The notes: a model not told the origin generated them from the letters alone. A stretch of 64,000 bases of DNA from Acidobacteriota bacterium (GCA_028749115.1 JAQURD010000001.1:152218-216217); one strand, 5' to 3'. Counted from the first letter of the stretch, positions 46,716 through 57,465 are shown. Made by a program: numbers and translations.

Positions 46716-48740
46716 ATGGATCAAAAGCCTATTGTTTCAGAAAAGACTGAACAGAGAGAATTTACCCTCCGGGCTATCTTGCTTGGACTGGTCATGACAA
46801 TTATTCTCGGCGCGGCCAATGCTTATCTTGGCCTCAGAGCCGGTATGACCATTGCTGCTACTTACCCGGCTGCCGTCATTGGTATGGCTCTGTTGAAAAT
46901 AATGAAAGGTTCTATTCTTGAAGAAAATATTGCCAGAACGGTTGGCTCTATTGGCGAGTCAGTAGCGGCCGGAGCTATTTTTACTATTCCGGCTTTTCTG
47001 ATCACTGGCGTCTGGACAAAATTTAACTCCTTCAGTGCCTATCTTCAGTCAACCGCTCTGATGTTTGTCGGCGGACTCCTGGGTATTTTGTTTGTCACCT
47101 TCTTGAGGCGCATTATGGTTACCGATCCGGAATTGCCTTTTCCAGAGTCAGTTGCAGCGGCTGAAATCCACAAGGCTGGCCAGAAAGGCAGTGCTGGTGC
47201 CAAACACTTATTTCAGGCGATGGGAGTCGGTGCCCTCCTCTATTCTTTGGGTGTAGTCCAGTTATTTTCTGCCTCTAAAGAATTCATCATTAAATTAGGA
47301 AAGATCGGCTCCAGCTTTGTTCGCCTGGGAGCCTCAAAAGAAGCAGGAACTGTCGGCACAGGTGGCGTAGTCAGTGTCTCTGGCCCTGGCATTTCACCAG
47401 CTTATATCGGCGTTGGCTATATTATTGGACCAAGGCTGGCTTCACTTAACTTTGCCGGCGGCGTTCTGGCCTGGGGCTTATTTGCACCGCTTCTAATGTA
47501 CTTTCTTGGGCCTCAACTGGTTGAAAAATTTTATGGTTCCTCCATGGCTATGGCCAGTGTTCCCTGGCCAGATCTGATTAGCAATGTCTGGAAGTTCATC
47601 ATCAGACCCATTGCGGTCGGAGGCATGCTGGTTGGTGCTGGCTATACCCTTTTCAAGATGAGAAAAAACCTGATGACCGGCATTAAGAGATCAATTGGCG
47701 ATGTTAAAAAGGCAGCTGGACAGACAGAAGTTACCACCAGAATCGAAAAAGACCTTAATATTAGACTGGTTTTATTTTTAATGGCTCTAACAGTTATTCT
47801 TATGATTTTTGTTTATAAGATTTTTATCGGAAGTTATGTGCCGGCAGTGGTAGCCGCAGTTATCATGGCCATTTTTGGTTTCTTTTTCGCTGCTGTCTCT
47901 GGCAACTTGGTTGGCACTATTGGCTCTTCCAATAACCCCATTTCGGGTTTGACTCTATCAACTTTAATTATCGCTGGCCTGTTAATGGTCCTCATTGGGG
48001 CTAAAGGGACAAGCGGGATTGTGGCTGTTCTGGGCGTGGCCTCTGTTGTCTGTGTCTCCTCGGCTGTAGCCGGTGAAATGCTTCAGGATCTAAAAGTTGG
48101 ACATATCCTTGGAGGCACTCCCTGGAAAATGCAGGTTGGAGATATTCTGGGTGTGCTGGTTGCATCTCTTGTTCTCTATTTTCCCTTAATGATTCTCCAT
48201 GGCGCCTTTACTTTCGGAAGTAAGGATCTGCCGGCTCCCCAGGCAGGATTAATGGCCGCCATTACTCAGGGAATTGTGGGGGGCGAAATGGCCTGGCCCC
48301 TGGTTATTGTCGGCATGATGATGGGCTTTGCCCTGATTCTGGTTAGAGTCAGCTCACCCATGCTGGTAGCCGTAGGGATGTACCTGCCGCTTGAAACTAC
48401 TTTTGCTATTTTCGTTGGCGGAATGATTAAGGGGATTCTTGATAGAACAACAGCCAGAAGAAAATTTAATCCGGCTCAAAAGGCCAGAGTGGAAAATGTT
48501 GGGATTCTCCTGGCTGCCGGCTTAATTGCCGGTGAAGCTCTTACCGGTCTTATCCGGGCAGCCTGGAAATTTTTCTTCCTCCAGGGTGTAGTTGGCCGCG
48601 ATATACCCATAATTTTTTCTCATCCAAGCTATCTAGCTGGCCTGGCTGTCCTGGTTTTAATCGCTTTGTACCTGGTATCTATTCCTTTAAAAAATGCTGG
48701 CGCCCCTGATGAGCCACCACCGCCATCGGCTGTTGTCTGA
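46716..48740 (+). CDS. OPT-family oligopeptide transporter
   Basis: FTLRAILLGLVMTIILGAANAYLGLRAGMTIAATYPAAVIGMALLK; TIGSSNNPISGLTLSTLI. Confidence 0.92.
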   Translation: MDQKPIVSEKTEQREFTLRAILLGLVMTIILGAANAYLGLRAGMTIAATYPAAVIGMALLKIMKGSILEENIARTVGSIGESVAAGAIFTIPAFLITGVWTKFNSFSAYLQSTALMFVGGLLGILFVTFLRRIMVTDPELPFPESVAAAEIHKAGQKGSAGAKHLFQAMGVGALLYSLGVVQLFSASKEFIIKLGKIGSSFVRLGASKEAGTVGTGGVVSVSGPGISPAYIGVGYIIGPRLASLNFAGGVLAWGLFAPLLMYFLGPQLVEKFYGSSMAMASVPWPDLISNVWKFIIRPIAVGGMLVGAGYTLFKMRKNLMTGIKRSIGDVKKAAGQTEVTTRIEKDLNIRLVLFLMALTVILMIFVYKIFIGSYVPAVVAAVIMAIFGFFFAAVSGNLVGTIGSSNNPISGLTLSTLIIAGLLMVLIGAKGTSGIVAVLGVASVVCVSSAVAGEMLQDLKVGHILGGTPWKMQVGDILGVLVASLVLYFPLMILHGAFTFGSKDLPAPQAGLMAAITQGIVGGEMAWPLVIVGMMMGFALILVRVSSPMLVAVGMYLPLETTFAIFVGGMIKGILDRTTARRKFNPAQKARVENVGILLAAGLIAGEALTGLIRAAWKFFFLQGVVGRDIPIIFSHPSYLAGLAVLVLIALYLVSIPLKNAGAPDEPPPPSAVV

Positions 48741-48833
48741 GTAGCAGGCATTATCCAGGGCTAGCAAAAAGTTATTCTTCTGGTGGCGAGCATATTTGCC
48801 ACCGTCCTTTAGCTGAGATAAAATAAATTTATC

Positions 48834-49349
48834 ATGGCTAAACTTGAAATAATTAAAATCGGTCACCCCCGGCTGGCTCAGAAGGCCGAGCCCATAGCCA
48901 GTATCACCCAGGAAATTGTAGAATTAGCCCGGGACATGGTGGAAACCATGCAGGCGGCTCCGGGGATTGGCCTGGCTGCTCCTCAGGTGGACCGGGGAAT
49001 CAGGCTGATTACTGTTGATCTGTCTGCCGGTGAAAAAAAAGATGAACTCTTTATCCTGATCAATCCTGAGATCAAGGAAGAATCAGGTAAAAGCCTGGCT
49101 GAAGAAGGCTGCTTGTCAGTTCCAGGGATATATGAGAAAGTTGTCCGTCCAGAATTAGTAATCGTTAAAGGTTATGATCTCGATGGACGGGAGGTGACAA
49201 TTGAGGCCAGAGATCTTCTGGCCAGAGCTTTTGCCCATGAGATAGACCACTTAGAAGGCAGGCTATTTATTGACCGGCTTTCTCCTTTAAAGAAAAATTT
49301 GATAAAAAAAAGGCTAAGAAAAGAAGAGGAGAAAGGTTTGAAAGGATGA
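48834..49349 (+). CDS. def: Peptide deformylase
   Basis: GIGLAAPQV, EEGCLSVPG, AFAHEIDHLEGRLFIDR: all three PDF motifs. Confidence 0.96.
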   Translation: MAKLEIIKIGHPRLAQKAEPIASITQEIVELARDMVETMQAAPGIGLAAPQVDRGIRLITVDLSAGEKKDELFILINPEIKEESGKSLAEEGCLSVPGIYEKVVRPELVIVKGYDLDGREVTIEARDLLARAFAHEIDHLEGRLFIDRLSPLKKNLIKKRLRKEEEKGLKG

Positions 49350-50278
49350 AAATAGTCTTTTTTGGGAGTCCGGCTATTGCCCTGCCGGCCTTAAATAGCT
49401 TAATTCAAGTGGGACACGAGATAAAACTGGTTATTACTCAGCCTGACCGCCCGGCTGGCAGGGGGAAAAAGCTGACATCTCCGCCCGTTAAGGTCTTTGC
49501 TCAGAATCATGGACTACCCTGCCTTCAGTCAGAAAAAATCAAGAGGGATGATAAAGTGTTAGAAGCTATCAAACAGGCCGGGCCTGATGTCAATGTGGTC
49601 GTGGCTTATGGCCAGATCATACCGGCTTCTATCATTTATTTCCCTCCTTTAAAAACTCTTAACATCCATTTTTCCTTATTGCCCAGATATCGGGGAGCGG
49701 CACCGGTGGAGTGGGCTATTTTAAGTGGAGAGACAACGACTGGTGTGACTATTATTGAACTGAATGAAAAAATGGATGAAGGCCCAATCCTGGCTCAAAA
49801 AGAAGTTGGAATTCTACCAGGAGAAAATGCCCATGAACTTGAGATCAGACTATCCTATCTTGGGGCAGAACTTTTGATAGATACCCTGGCCAGAATAAAT
49901 GAAATAAGAAGAATTGATCAGGACCACGAGCAGGCCAGCTATGCTCCTAAGTTAACCAAAGATCAAGGAAAGATTGACTGGCAGGAGTCAGCTGGAGCGA
50001 TAGATCTCAAAGTCAGGGCTTTTTTCCCCTGGCCAGGAGCTTATAGCTTTTTCCACGGGCAGAAGGTTGAAATTTTAAGCGGGCAGGCTATTCCGGGAAC
50101 ATTCTCTGCCTCTTCTCCAGGAGAAATCCTCCATGTTGATAAATCAGGCCTCTATATCTCCTGCGGCCAGAACACAACCTATTTGATAGAAAAAATAAAG
50201 CCACAGAGCAAAAAGGAAATGAGCGCCTATGCCTTTAGCTTGAGTGGCAAAATTAAAAGCGGAACAAAACTTGGCTGA
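49346..50278 (+). CDS. fmt: Methionyl-tRNA formyltransferase
   Basis: MKIVFFGSPAIALPAL; NIHFSLLPRYRGAAPVEWAILSGETTTGVTI; 4-nt overlap with def. Confidence 0.96.
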   Translation: MKIVFFGSPAIALPALNSLIQVGHEIKLVITQPDRPAGRGKKLTSPPVKVFAQNHGLPCLQSEKIKRDDKVLEAIKQAGPDVNVVVAYGQIIPASIIYFPPLKTLNIHFSLLPRYRGAAPVEWAILSGETTTGVTIIELNEKMDEGPILAQKEVGILPGENAHELEIRLSYLGAELLIDTLARINEIRRIDQDHEQASYAPKLTKDQGKIDWQESAGAIDLKVRAFFPWPGAYSFFHGQKVEILSGQAIPGTFSASSPGEILHVDKSGLYISCGQNTTYLIEKIKPQSKKEMSAYAFSLSGKIKSGTKLG

Positions 50279-50348
50279 AGGAATTACCCAGGATACAACC
50301 TTCTCCTTTTGGCTGTCTTAATCAATAATAAAACGAGGCGGCAGGCAG

Positions 50349-51242
50349 CTACTCTTCGATAATGTAATCAATCGGATTTATTTGCTTGCCATTTAAATGA
50401 ACTTCATAATGAAGGTGCGGCCCAAGTGCTTTGCCTGTCTGGCCAACATACCCCACGACCTGACCCCGCTCAACTCTTTGACTGGCTTTGACTATATATT
50501 TCTGAAGATGCCAGTATTCTGTTGATAATCCATTACCATGACTGACACATACAAAATTCCCTTTATACTTGTCAAAACCGACCTGAACTACAACTCCATT
50601 AGCCGTAGCCATTACCGGATTATTAAGATTGGTAGCGATATCAAGGCCCGTATGGAAGGCATTGCGGCCAGTAAAGGGATCAATCCTCGGCCCAAAGGAA
50701 GAAGAAACCCAGCCAATGGCCGGCCAGATAGTCGGAGTGGTAGCCAGAGTTACGGACTGGTTTTCAAAAAACTGATACATATAATTGAGGTTTTTCTCAA
50801 CAGATTCTGCCCTTTGCTTGATGGACTGAATAGCTCCAGGAGAAACTTCCTTACCGGACCTGCCACCTGAATTAGAGTCAACCCTTTCTCCACCGCCAAT
50901 ACCGGGCTCTCCTTCTATATTATTTGGAGATTGAATACCAGCCAGAACATTGATTTTTCTTGCATAACTTTCAAAGCTGGAGATAGTCTCTTTCATCCGG
51001 GCAATTGTATTTTCATAAGTGGAAATCGTTTCCTTTTGAGCCGCCGTCTCTTTAAGGAGTTCATTGTATTTGGCCTTGGTCATGGTCATCGAAAAATAAT
51101 CAATGAGAAAGAAGACAAAGATTATAGCCAAGGCCACACCAGCACCCCAGATCAGGCGCACCGCTTTTTGAGAGATATTTACTGTTTTAAAACTTGTTTT
51201 CCAGTTCGGAACTAGAACTATAGAGATAAACCTTTTAGCCAT
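50349..51242 (-). CDS. M23-family metallopeptidase with N-terminal TM and coiled coil
   Basis: SSFGPRIDPFTGRNAFHTGLDIATNLNNPVMATANGVV; GPHLHYEVHLNGKQINPIDYI. Confidence 0.92.
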   Translation of the reverse strand: MAKRFISIVLVPNWKTSFKTVNISQKAVRLIWGAGVALAIIFVFFLIDYFSMTMTKAKYNELLKETAAQKETISTYENTIARMKETISSFESYARKINVLAGIQSPNNIEGEPGIGGGERVDSNSGGRSGKEVSPGAIQSIKQRAESVEKNLNYMYQFFENQSVTLATTPTIWPAIGWVSSSFGPRIDPFTGRNAFHTGLDIATNLNNPVMATANGVVVQVGFDKYKGNFVCVSHGNGLSTEYWHLQKYIVKASQRVERGQVVGYVGQTGKALGPHLHYEVHLNGKQINPIDYIIEE

Positions 51243-51320
51243 TTTCCCCTCTAAATATCATATTAAAACCCTGTCTGTCAACCTAAATTTTAAATTTAGT
51301 CCAGATTCTTCCATGAGAAA

Positions 51321-51578
51321 TTATCCCGGAACCCTGAAGATTACATCGTTCTCTCTAACCGGTAAATCAACCTTAAAAGCAACTTCTTCGCCTGCTCCAG
51401 CTTCTTCAACAGGCAGGTGTTCGATTTGCATCGATTCAATTTTCTGGAAAAAATCCGAGCTGCGCCCTTTGATATGAACGATATCTCCCACCCTTAGCCT
51501 GTCACCAGTAATTCTGGCTACTCCTACCTGAATTTTCGAAAAATAATGACTGATTCTACCAATTTCCACCTCCTCCAT
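51321..51578 (-). CDS. Stand-alone EF-Tu domain-2-like beta-barrel protein
   Basis: MEEVEIGRISHYFSKIQVGVARITGDRLRVGDIVHIKGRSSDFFQKIESMQIEHLPVEEAGAGEEVAFKVDLPVRENDVIFRV; start at the second Met of the longest ORF. Confidence 0.75.
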   Translation of the reverse strand: MEEVEIGRISHYFSKIQVGVARITGDRLRVGDIVHIKGRSSDFFQKIESMQIEHLPVEEAGAGEEVAFKVDLPVRENDVIFRVPG

Positions 51579-51638
51579 TTTGTCCCTCCTTATTTTTTGT
51601 CTTATAAATAGCAAAAAAGTTGAATTTTTTCAACAATT

Positions 51639-52406
51639 TTAACCGCCAACTAAAACTGCTCCTCCATTGACATTCAAAGTTTCACCAGTTATATGCCTGG
51701 CCAGGTCAGAGACCAGAAATAGTATTGGTCCGGCTACATCTTCCGGACCGGGGATTCTCTTGAGCGGTATTGATTGCCTGATTTGTTCTTTAAATCCAGG
51801 ATCGGTAAAAACCCGGGCATTCATGTCGGTATCTACCCAGCCCGGAGCAACGCTATTGACCAGAATGTTATAGGGAGCGAGTTCTACCGCCAGGGATTTG
51901 GTCAGAGCCACCAGTGCGCCCTTGCTGGCCGCATAATGAGAGTAAAAGGCCTCGCCCCTTATGGCAGCGGTCGAAGCCACATTGACTATCCAGCCTCGTT
52001 TATTTTTTTTCATAACCGGAACCACAGCATTAGTTACATAAAAAACGCCATCGAGATTAATAGCCATGGTCTCTTGCCAGATTTTTTCTGTCATACTTCC
52101 CATCTCACCATAGGTCCAGATGCCGGCATTATTGATCAGGATATCTATAGTTCCCCAGGCTTGCAGGCAGGCAGTCACCATCCGGTCTACTTTCTTCTGG
52201 CTGGTTATATCTGCCTGCACTACCAGGCATTTTCCTCCCCGGGCCTCAATTTCCCGCCTGGCCTCCATGGCTGCCTGATGGTTATTCCTATAATGAATGG
52301 CCACTTCCGCCCCGGCTCCGGCCAAAAAGCTGGCTGTCGCCCGGCCTATTCCCCTTGAACCTCCAGTAATTAAAGCCTTTTTCCCCTTCAGATTGATAAT
52401 GGCCAT
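51639..52406 (-). CDS. SDR-family oxidoreductase (FabG-like)
   Basis: ALITGGSRGIGRATASFLA; NNAGIW; YSHYAASKGALVALTKSLA. Confidence 0.92.
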   Translation of the reverse strand: MAIINLKGKKALITGGSRGIGRATASFLAGAGAEVAIHYRNNHQAAMEARREIEARGGKCLVVQADITSQKKVDRMVTACLQAWGTIDILINNAGIWTYGEMGSMTEKIWQETMAINLDGVFYVTNAVVPVMKKNKRGWIVNVASTAAIRGEAFYSHYAASKGALVALTKSLAVELAPYNILVNSVAPGWVDTDMNARVFTDPGFKEQIRQSIPLKRIPGPEDVAGPILFLVSDLARHITGETLNVNGGAVLVGG

Positions 52407-52458
52407 TTTTCTCCTGCCTGTTTCAGATTTTCATTGGCCAGTTTCCCTGTCTTCAAGT

Positions 52459-54993
52459 TTAAGTCAAGCTAAAATTCTTCATCCGGTGAAATTCCAGATA
52501 ACGATAGATTTCACCAGCTTCAGGCAATATTTTACTTTCCATCACTGCGAAATAGTCAGCTGCTGAAGGAAGCTCACCTCTAATACCAGTTATAGCGGCC
52601 AGCTCGGCTGACCCCAGATAGACCCGGGCTCCATCACCCAGCCGGTTATCAAAATTTCTTGTCGAGGTAGAAATGACAGTACTGGCTGGCCTGACTCTGG
52701 CCTGATTACCCATACAAAGAGAACAACCCGGGATTTCGACCCGGGCTCCTACCTGGGCAAAAGAAGCCAGCAGACCTTCCTTTTTTAACTGCATTTGATC
52801 CATCCTGGTTGGTGGTGTAATCCAGATTCTGGCTGCCGGATAGGCAGCTCCTTCAAAAATACGGGCCGCTGCCCGGAAATGACCGATATTAGTCATACAA
52901 GAGCCAATAAAAACCTCATCTATTTTATCTCCAGCTACCTCTGACAGGTATTTAACATCATCCGGGTCATTGGGGCAGGCCAGAATTGGTTCTTTAATTT
53001 CAGCCAGGTCTATTTCCAGAGTGGCAGCATAAGTGGCCTCAGCATCTCGCTTTAAAAGAACCGGATTCTTTATCCAGTCTTCACAGGCTCTAATTCTTTT
53101 CTCCAGGGTGCCAGCTTCTCGATAACCAGCTTCAATCATTCTTTTCATTAAAGCTATGTTGCTTTTCAAATATTCAATGACTCTGTCTTCCTGGAGTGAA
53201 ATGACAGCGGCGGCGGCTGACCTTTCGGCCGAAGCATCGGTTAGCTCATAGGCTTGCTCAACAGTCAGATCCTCTAGGCCTTCCATTTCGAGCAAGCGGC
53301 CATTGAAAATATTTTTTTTGCCTTTTTTGGCCACAGTTAATAATCCTTTTTTAATGGCAAAATAAGGGATAGCATTAACCACATCCCTGAGCGTAATCCC
53401 CGGATTGAGTTTTCCTGAGAATTTAACCAGTACCGACTCCGGCACATCAAGAGGCATAAAACCCAGAGCGCCAGCAAAAGCTACCAGCCCGGAGCCGGCA
53501 GGAAAACTGAGGCCAACAGGAAAGCGTGTATGCGAATCTCCACCCGTACCAACTGTATCTGGCAGGAGCAAACGGTTAAGCCATGAGTGGATAATACCAT
53601 CGCCAGGTTTCAGGGCAATTCCTTTCCTCTCTATAACAAAGGCGGATAAACTTTGATGCATGTTGACATCAGTTAGCTTGGGATAAGCAGCCGTGTGGCA
53701 AAAAGATTGCATGAAGAGTTCGGTTTGAAACTCCAGGCAGGCCAGTTCTTTAAGCTCGTCGGCTGTCATCGGCCCGGTGGTGTCCTGAGAGCCAACTGTC
53801 GTCATCCTTGGTTCACAGGCTGTCCCGGGCAAGACTCCTTCCAAACCGCAGGCACGCCCTATGATTTTCTGACCAAGCGTGAAATCCTGGCCAGGCTTGA
53901 CTTCCGGGTTTATTACCTTAGTGAAAAATTCCGCCTCACCCTGTCCTAGCTCCTTCCTGGCCCGGCCAGTTAGTTGACGCCCGATAATCAGATTTAGCCT
54001 CCCGCCTGCCCGGAATTCGTCCTTAATGGTCACCGGCTTCCATTCAAATTTACTCAACACTTTTCCGGCTTCATTTTTAATCGTCCCGGTTTCGGTCTCA
54101 ATGACGATGACCTGACCGGTTTTGAGCTCGCCTACTTCAGCTTGAATCGGTAACCCGCCAGAATCTTCAGTCGTGTTGAAAAAGATGGGAGCAATTAACC
54201 CGCCGATAACTACTCCCCCGCGTCTTTTATTTGGAACATAGGGAATATCTTCACCAATGTGCCACATAAGGGAATTGCAAGCAGATTTACGTGAAGAACC
54301 AGTGCCCACGACATCGCCAACGAAAGCGACCTTATATCCTTCTTCTCTGAATTTCCTGATAGTTTCTATTCCTCCCGGAAAGCGTGTCTCACCCATAGTC
54401 ATGGCATGGAGAGGAATATCAGGGCGGCTCCAGGCATATCTGGCAGGAGAAAAATCATCTGTATTTATTTCTCCGTCAACTTTAAAGACTTTTAAGACCA
54501 TTTTTTCAGGAAATGCCGGGCGGGAATGAAACCATTCTGCCCCGGCCCAGGAAGCCAGCACTTTTTTAGCATAAGAACTCGCCTTTTGCCTGGAAATAAT
54601 TTTATCGTAGGCTCCATAAACCAGAATAATTTTCCCCAGGGCTTTAGCTGCTTCTTCCGCCAGTAATTCATCTTGAAGAAAAGCAACCAGAGGTTCAACG
54701 TTATATCCACCAAGCATGGTGCCAAGCAGGAAAACTGCTTGTAGTGGCTTGATAACAGGCGATTGCCTTTTTTTAAGGGCTACTTCTTCCAGCCAGCTGG
54801 CTTTGATTCTGGCGGCAGGATCAACTCCCGGCGAAACTCTCTGCTCCAAAAGATAGACTAGCTCCTTTTCCCGGCCAGCCGGAGGATTTTCCAGCAACTG
54901 GCATAACTCACTTGTTTCTTCTGTAGTTAGAGGCAGAGGCGGTAAGCCCGTCTTTTTCCTTTCTTCGGCTTTTTGATAATAACCATCCAGCAT
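52459..54993 (-). CDS. acnB: Aconitate hydratase B (2-methylisocitrate dehydratase type)
   Basis: AcnB N-terminal helical domain; GDVVGTGSSRKSACNSLMWHIGEDIPYVPNKR; TGGDSHTRFPVGLSFPAGSGLVAFAGALGFMPLD; GCSLCMGNQARV. Confidence 0.95.
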   Translation of the reverse strand: MLDGYYQKAEERKKTGLPPLPLTTEETSELCQLLENPPAGREKELVYLLEQRVSPGVDPAARIKASWLEEVALKKRQSPVIKPLQAVFLLGTMLGGYNVEPLVAFLQDELLAEEAAKALGKIILVYGAYDKIISRQKASSYAKKVLASWAGAEWFHSRPAFPEKMVLKVFKVDGEINTDDFSPARYAWSRPDIPLHAMTMGETRFPGGIETIRKFREEGYKVAFVGDVVGTGSSRKSACNSLMWHIGEDIPYVPNKRRGGVVIGGLIAPIFFNTTEDSGGLPIQAEVGELKTGQVIVIETETGTIKNEAGKVLSKFEWKPVTIKDEFRAGGRLNLIIGRQLTGRARKELGQGEAEFFTKVINPEVKPGQDFTLGQKIIGRACGLEGVLPGTACEPRMTTVGSQDTTGPMTADELKELACLEFQTELFMQSFCHTAAYPKLTDVNMHQSLSAFVIERKGIALKPGDGIIHSWLNRLLLPDTVGTGGDSHTRFPVGLSFPAGSGLVAFAGALGFMPLDVPESVLVKFSGKLNPGITLRDVVNAIPYFAIKKGLLTVAKKGKKNIFNGRLLEMEGLEDLTVEQAYELTDASAERSAAAAVISLQEDRVIEYLKSNIALMKRMIEAGYREAGTLEKRIRACEDWIKNPVLLKRDAEATYAATLEIDLAEIKEPILACPNDPDDVKYLSEVAGDKIDEVFIGSCMTNIGHFRAAARIFEGAAYPAARIWITPPTRMDQMQLKKEGLLASFAQVGARVEIPGCSLCMGNQARVRPASTVISTSTRNFDNRLGDGARVYLGSAELAAITGIRGELPSAADYFAVMESKILPEAGEIYRYLEFHRMKNFSLT

Positions 54994-55214
54994 TCAATTA
55001 TCTCCTGAAAATATAAATAACCTTCCGAAACTTTCTTTTTATATCTTATGAATTCTAAAATATTTTGTCAAAGACTTCACATCGATTAGAATAGAAAACC
55101 AGCAGCATATTCTTTGCCATCCAGGTAAAAGCTATGAGTTAGGCAAAAAGTGATTGATTTTATCGGGCTGAAATAATAAAATTTTAAGAATTAATAAAAT
55201 AATCAGGAGGTAAA

Positions 55215-56417
55215 ATGATTAATAAGACTGCTATTCAAAAAGCCCAGGAACACTTTGGCCGGTTGCTGGAGAACCAGATGTTAAGAATGGACAAGCTTAA
55301 GTCTGCACCTGACTGGATTGACTACCGCCAGTTGTCGCCAATCAAGATCGGTATCCTGCCCGGGGATGGCATTGGCCCTTATATCGCTACTGAAGCTGAA
55401 CGTATCCTTCGCTACATGCTAGAGGATGAGCTGAAAAAAGGCAAGGTTAGCCTGGCTACAATTGAAGGCTTAACCATAGAAAACCGGGCAGCTCACAACC
55501 AGGCCATTCCCGATGATGTCCTGGCTGAAATAAAAAAATACCAGGTCACGCTTAAAGGCCCGACCACCACCCCCAGGAAAGGTGATCCCTGGCCAAATAT
55601 TGAAAGTTGTAATGTGGCCATAAGGAAAGAGCTTGACCTATTTGCCAATGTCAGACCGGTCCGAGTTCCCAAACAGGGTATTGACTGGATTTTCTTCAGG
55701 GAAAACACTGAAGATCTTTATGCCCTTGGTCCCTATGGTCTGGATGTAGATGAAGATATTTCTATTGATTTTAAGCTCATCACCAGCCCTGGCTCTGACC
55801 GGATTTGCCGGCTGGCCTTTGAGCATGCCAGAAAAAACAAAAAGAACAGAATCACCTGCGTTACCAAGGCTAATGTAGTTAAAACCACAGATGGGCGTTT
55901 CCTGGAAAACTTCTACCGTATTGCCAAGGAATATCCGGAAATTCAAGCCGATGACTGGTATATTGATATCATGACAGCCAAGCTGGTGGATGAAAAAAGG
56001 CGCCGGGAATTCCAGGTACTGGTTCTGCCCAATCTTTATGGAGACATTTTAACAGATGAGGCAGCTGAATTTCAGGGTGGCGTTGGCACAGCCGGTAGTG
56101 CCAATATTGGAAAACAATATGCCATGTTCGAAGCTATTCATGGTTCAGCTCCCAGGATGGTTAAAGAAGGCCGGGCTCAATATGCCGATCCTTGCAGCAT
56201 GATCAGGGCCGCAGCCATGCTTATCGGGCATCTCGGCTATCAGGATAAGGCCAGTCAGCTTGAGATGGCTCTAGACATTTGCGGGCAATATGAGAAGAAG
56301 CTGGTTATTACCGGAAGACCTAATGGAGCCACTGGTAAAGAATTCACCGATTACCTGATAGATTGGCTAAAAAATCCAAAATTAAAAGCAACCTGGGAAA
56401 ATTACGTTAAGAGCTAA
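55215..56417 (+). CDS. Isocitrate/isopropylmalate dehydrogenase-family protein (probable isocitrate dehydrogenase)
   Basis: IGILPGDGIGPYI; FRENTEDLYA; LPNLYGDILTDEAAEFQGGVGTAGSANIG; adjacent mdh and divergent acnB. Confidence 0.88.
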   Translation: MINKTAIQKAQEHFGRLLENQMLRMDKLKSAPDWIDYRQLSPIKIGILPGDGIGPYIATEAERILRYMLEDELKKGKVSLATIEGLTIENRAAHNQAIPDDVLAEIKKYQVTLKGPTTTPRKGDPWPNIESCNVAIRKELDLFANVRPVRVPKQGIDWIFFRENTEDLYALGPYGLDVDEDISIDFKLITSPGSDRICRLAFEHARKNKKNRITCVTKANVVKTTDGRFLENFYRIAKEYPEIQADDWYIDIMTAKLVDEKRRREFQVLVLPNLYGDILTDEAAEFQGGVGTAGSANIGKQYAMFEAIHGSAPRMVKEGRAQYADPCSMIRAAAMLIGHLGYQDKASQLEMALDICGQYEKKLVITGRPNGATGKEFTDYLIDWLKNPKLKATWENYVKS

Positions 56418-56467
56418 AACAAATTATTAAATAATCTAACAAAAATTATCATTATAAGGAGTCACTC

Positions 56468-57400
56468 ATGAGAAAGAAGATAGCATTAATCGGCGGCGGT
56501 CAAATCGGTCAAATTCTGGCTATGCTGGCTGCCGAAAAAGAGCTGGGTGACATCGTTATTCTGGATGTTCCTCAGTATGCCAATGTGGCCAAAGGCAAGG
56601 CTCTTGATTTAATGGAAATGGCCCCTCATGGCAATTATGATGCCAATATTTCAGGCACCTCGGATTATAAGGACATTGAAGGTGCAGATGTGGTTATTGT
56701 CACGGCCGGCAAGCCGAGAGAAGCTGGCATGACCAGAGAAGATCTCTTGAATGTCAATATAAAGATCATAACTGATGTAGCCAATGGTGTAAAACAAAAT
56801 GCTCCTCATGCTTTTTGTATTATCGTTACTAACCCGCTTGATGCTATGGTCTATGTCTTTCACCAGATAACTGGTTTTCCCAAAAACCAGGTTGTGGGTA
56901 TGGCCGGTACTCTGGATACTGCCCGGTGGAGAGCTTTTATTGCTATGGAACTTGGTGTATCGGTAGCCGATATTTCCGGCACAGTTCTTGGCGGCCATGG
57001 TCCTGACATGGTTCCTCTACCCCGCCTGACAACCGTGGGAGGGGTTCCACTGACTGAGTTAGCTTCGGCCGAACAAATAAACCGGTTAATTGATAGAACC
57101 CGTGAAGCAGGAACTGAAATCGTCAAACTATTTGGCAAGGGTTCAGCTTTCTTCAGCCCAGCCTGGAGTGCTATTGTCATAGCAGAATCTTATCTTAAGG
57201 ACAAACGCCGTGTTCTCCCCTGTGCTGCTCTATGTGAAGGGGAATACGGCGTTAAAGGGCTGTTTATCGGCGTTCCCTGTCTGATTAGTGCTAAGGGTAT
57301 GGAAAAGATATATGAGATTAAGCTGACAGAAGAAGAAAAAGCTCAATTTGCTAAGACTGTCACTTCAGTTAGCAAGACTGTGGCTGAATGCAAAATCTGA
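56468..57400 (+). CDS. mdh: Malate dehydrogenase
   Basis: KIALIGGGQIGQILAMLAAEKELGDIVILDV; VTAGKPREAGMTREDLL; VTNPLDAMVYVFHQITG; GGHGPDMVPLPR. Confidence 0.95.
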   Translation: MRKKIALIGGGQIGQILAMLAAEKELGDIVILDVPQYANVAKGKALDLMEMAPHGNYDANISGTSDYKDIEGADVVIVTAGKPREAGMTREDLLNVNIKIITDVANGVKQNAPHAFCIIVTNPLDAMVYVFHQITGFPKNQVVGMAGTLDTARWRAFIAMELGVSVADISGTVLGGHGPDMVPLPRLTTVGGVPLTELASAEQINRLIDRTREAGTEIVKLFGKGSAFFSPAWSAIVIAESYLKDKRRVLPCAALCEGEYGVKGLFIGVPCLISAKGMEKIYEIKLTEEEKAQFAKTVTSVSKTVAECKI

Positions 57401-57465
57401 AGTTTTAGGGCTGGCCGGAACTGCCTGCGTGTGAAAAAACTATAAAAAAGACTTAAAAGGCGGAA

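Noticed and set aside
51774-52358. 194-aa + strand ORF antisense to the SDR gene
   Set aside because: Lies wholly opposite a well-supported SDR oxidoreductase; low-complexity composition and no recognisable motif.
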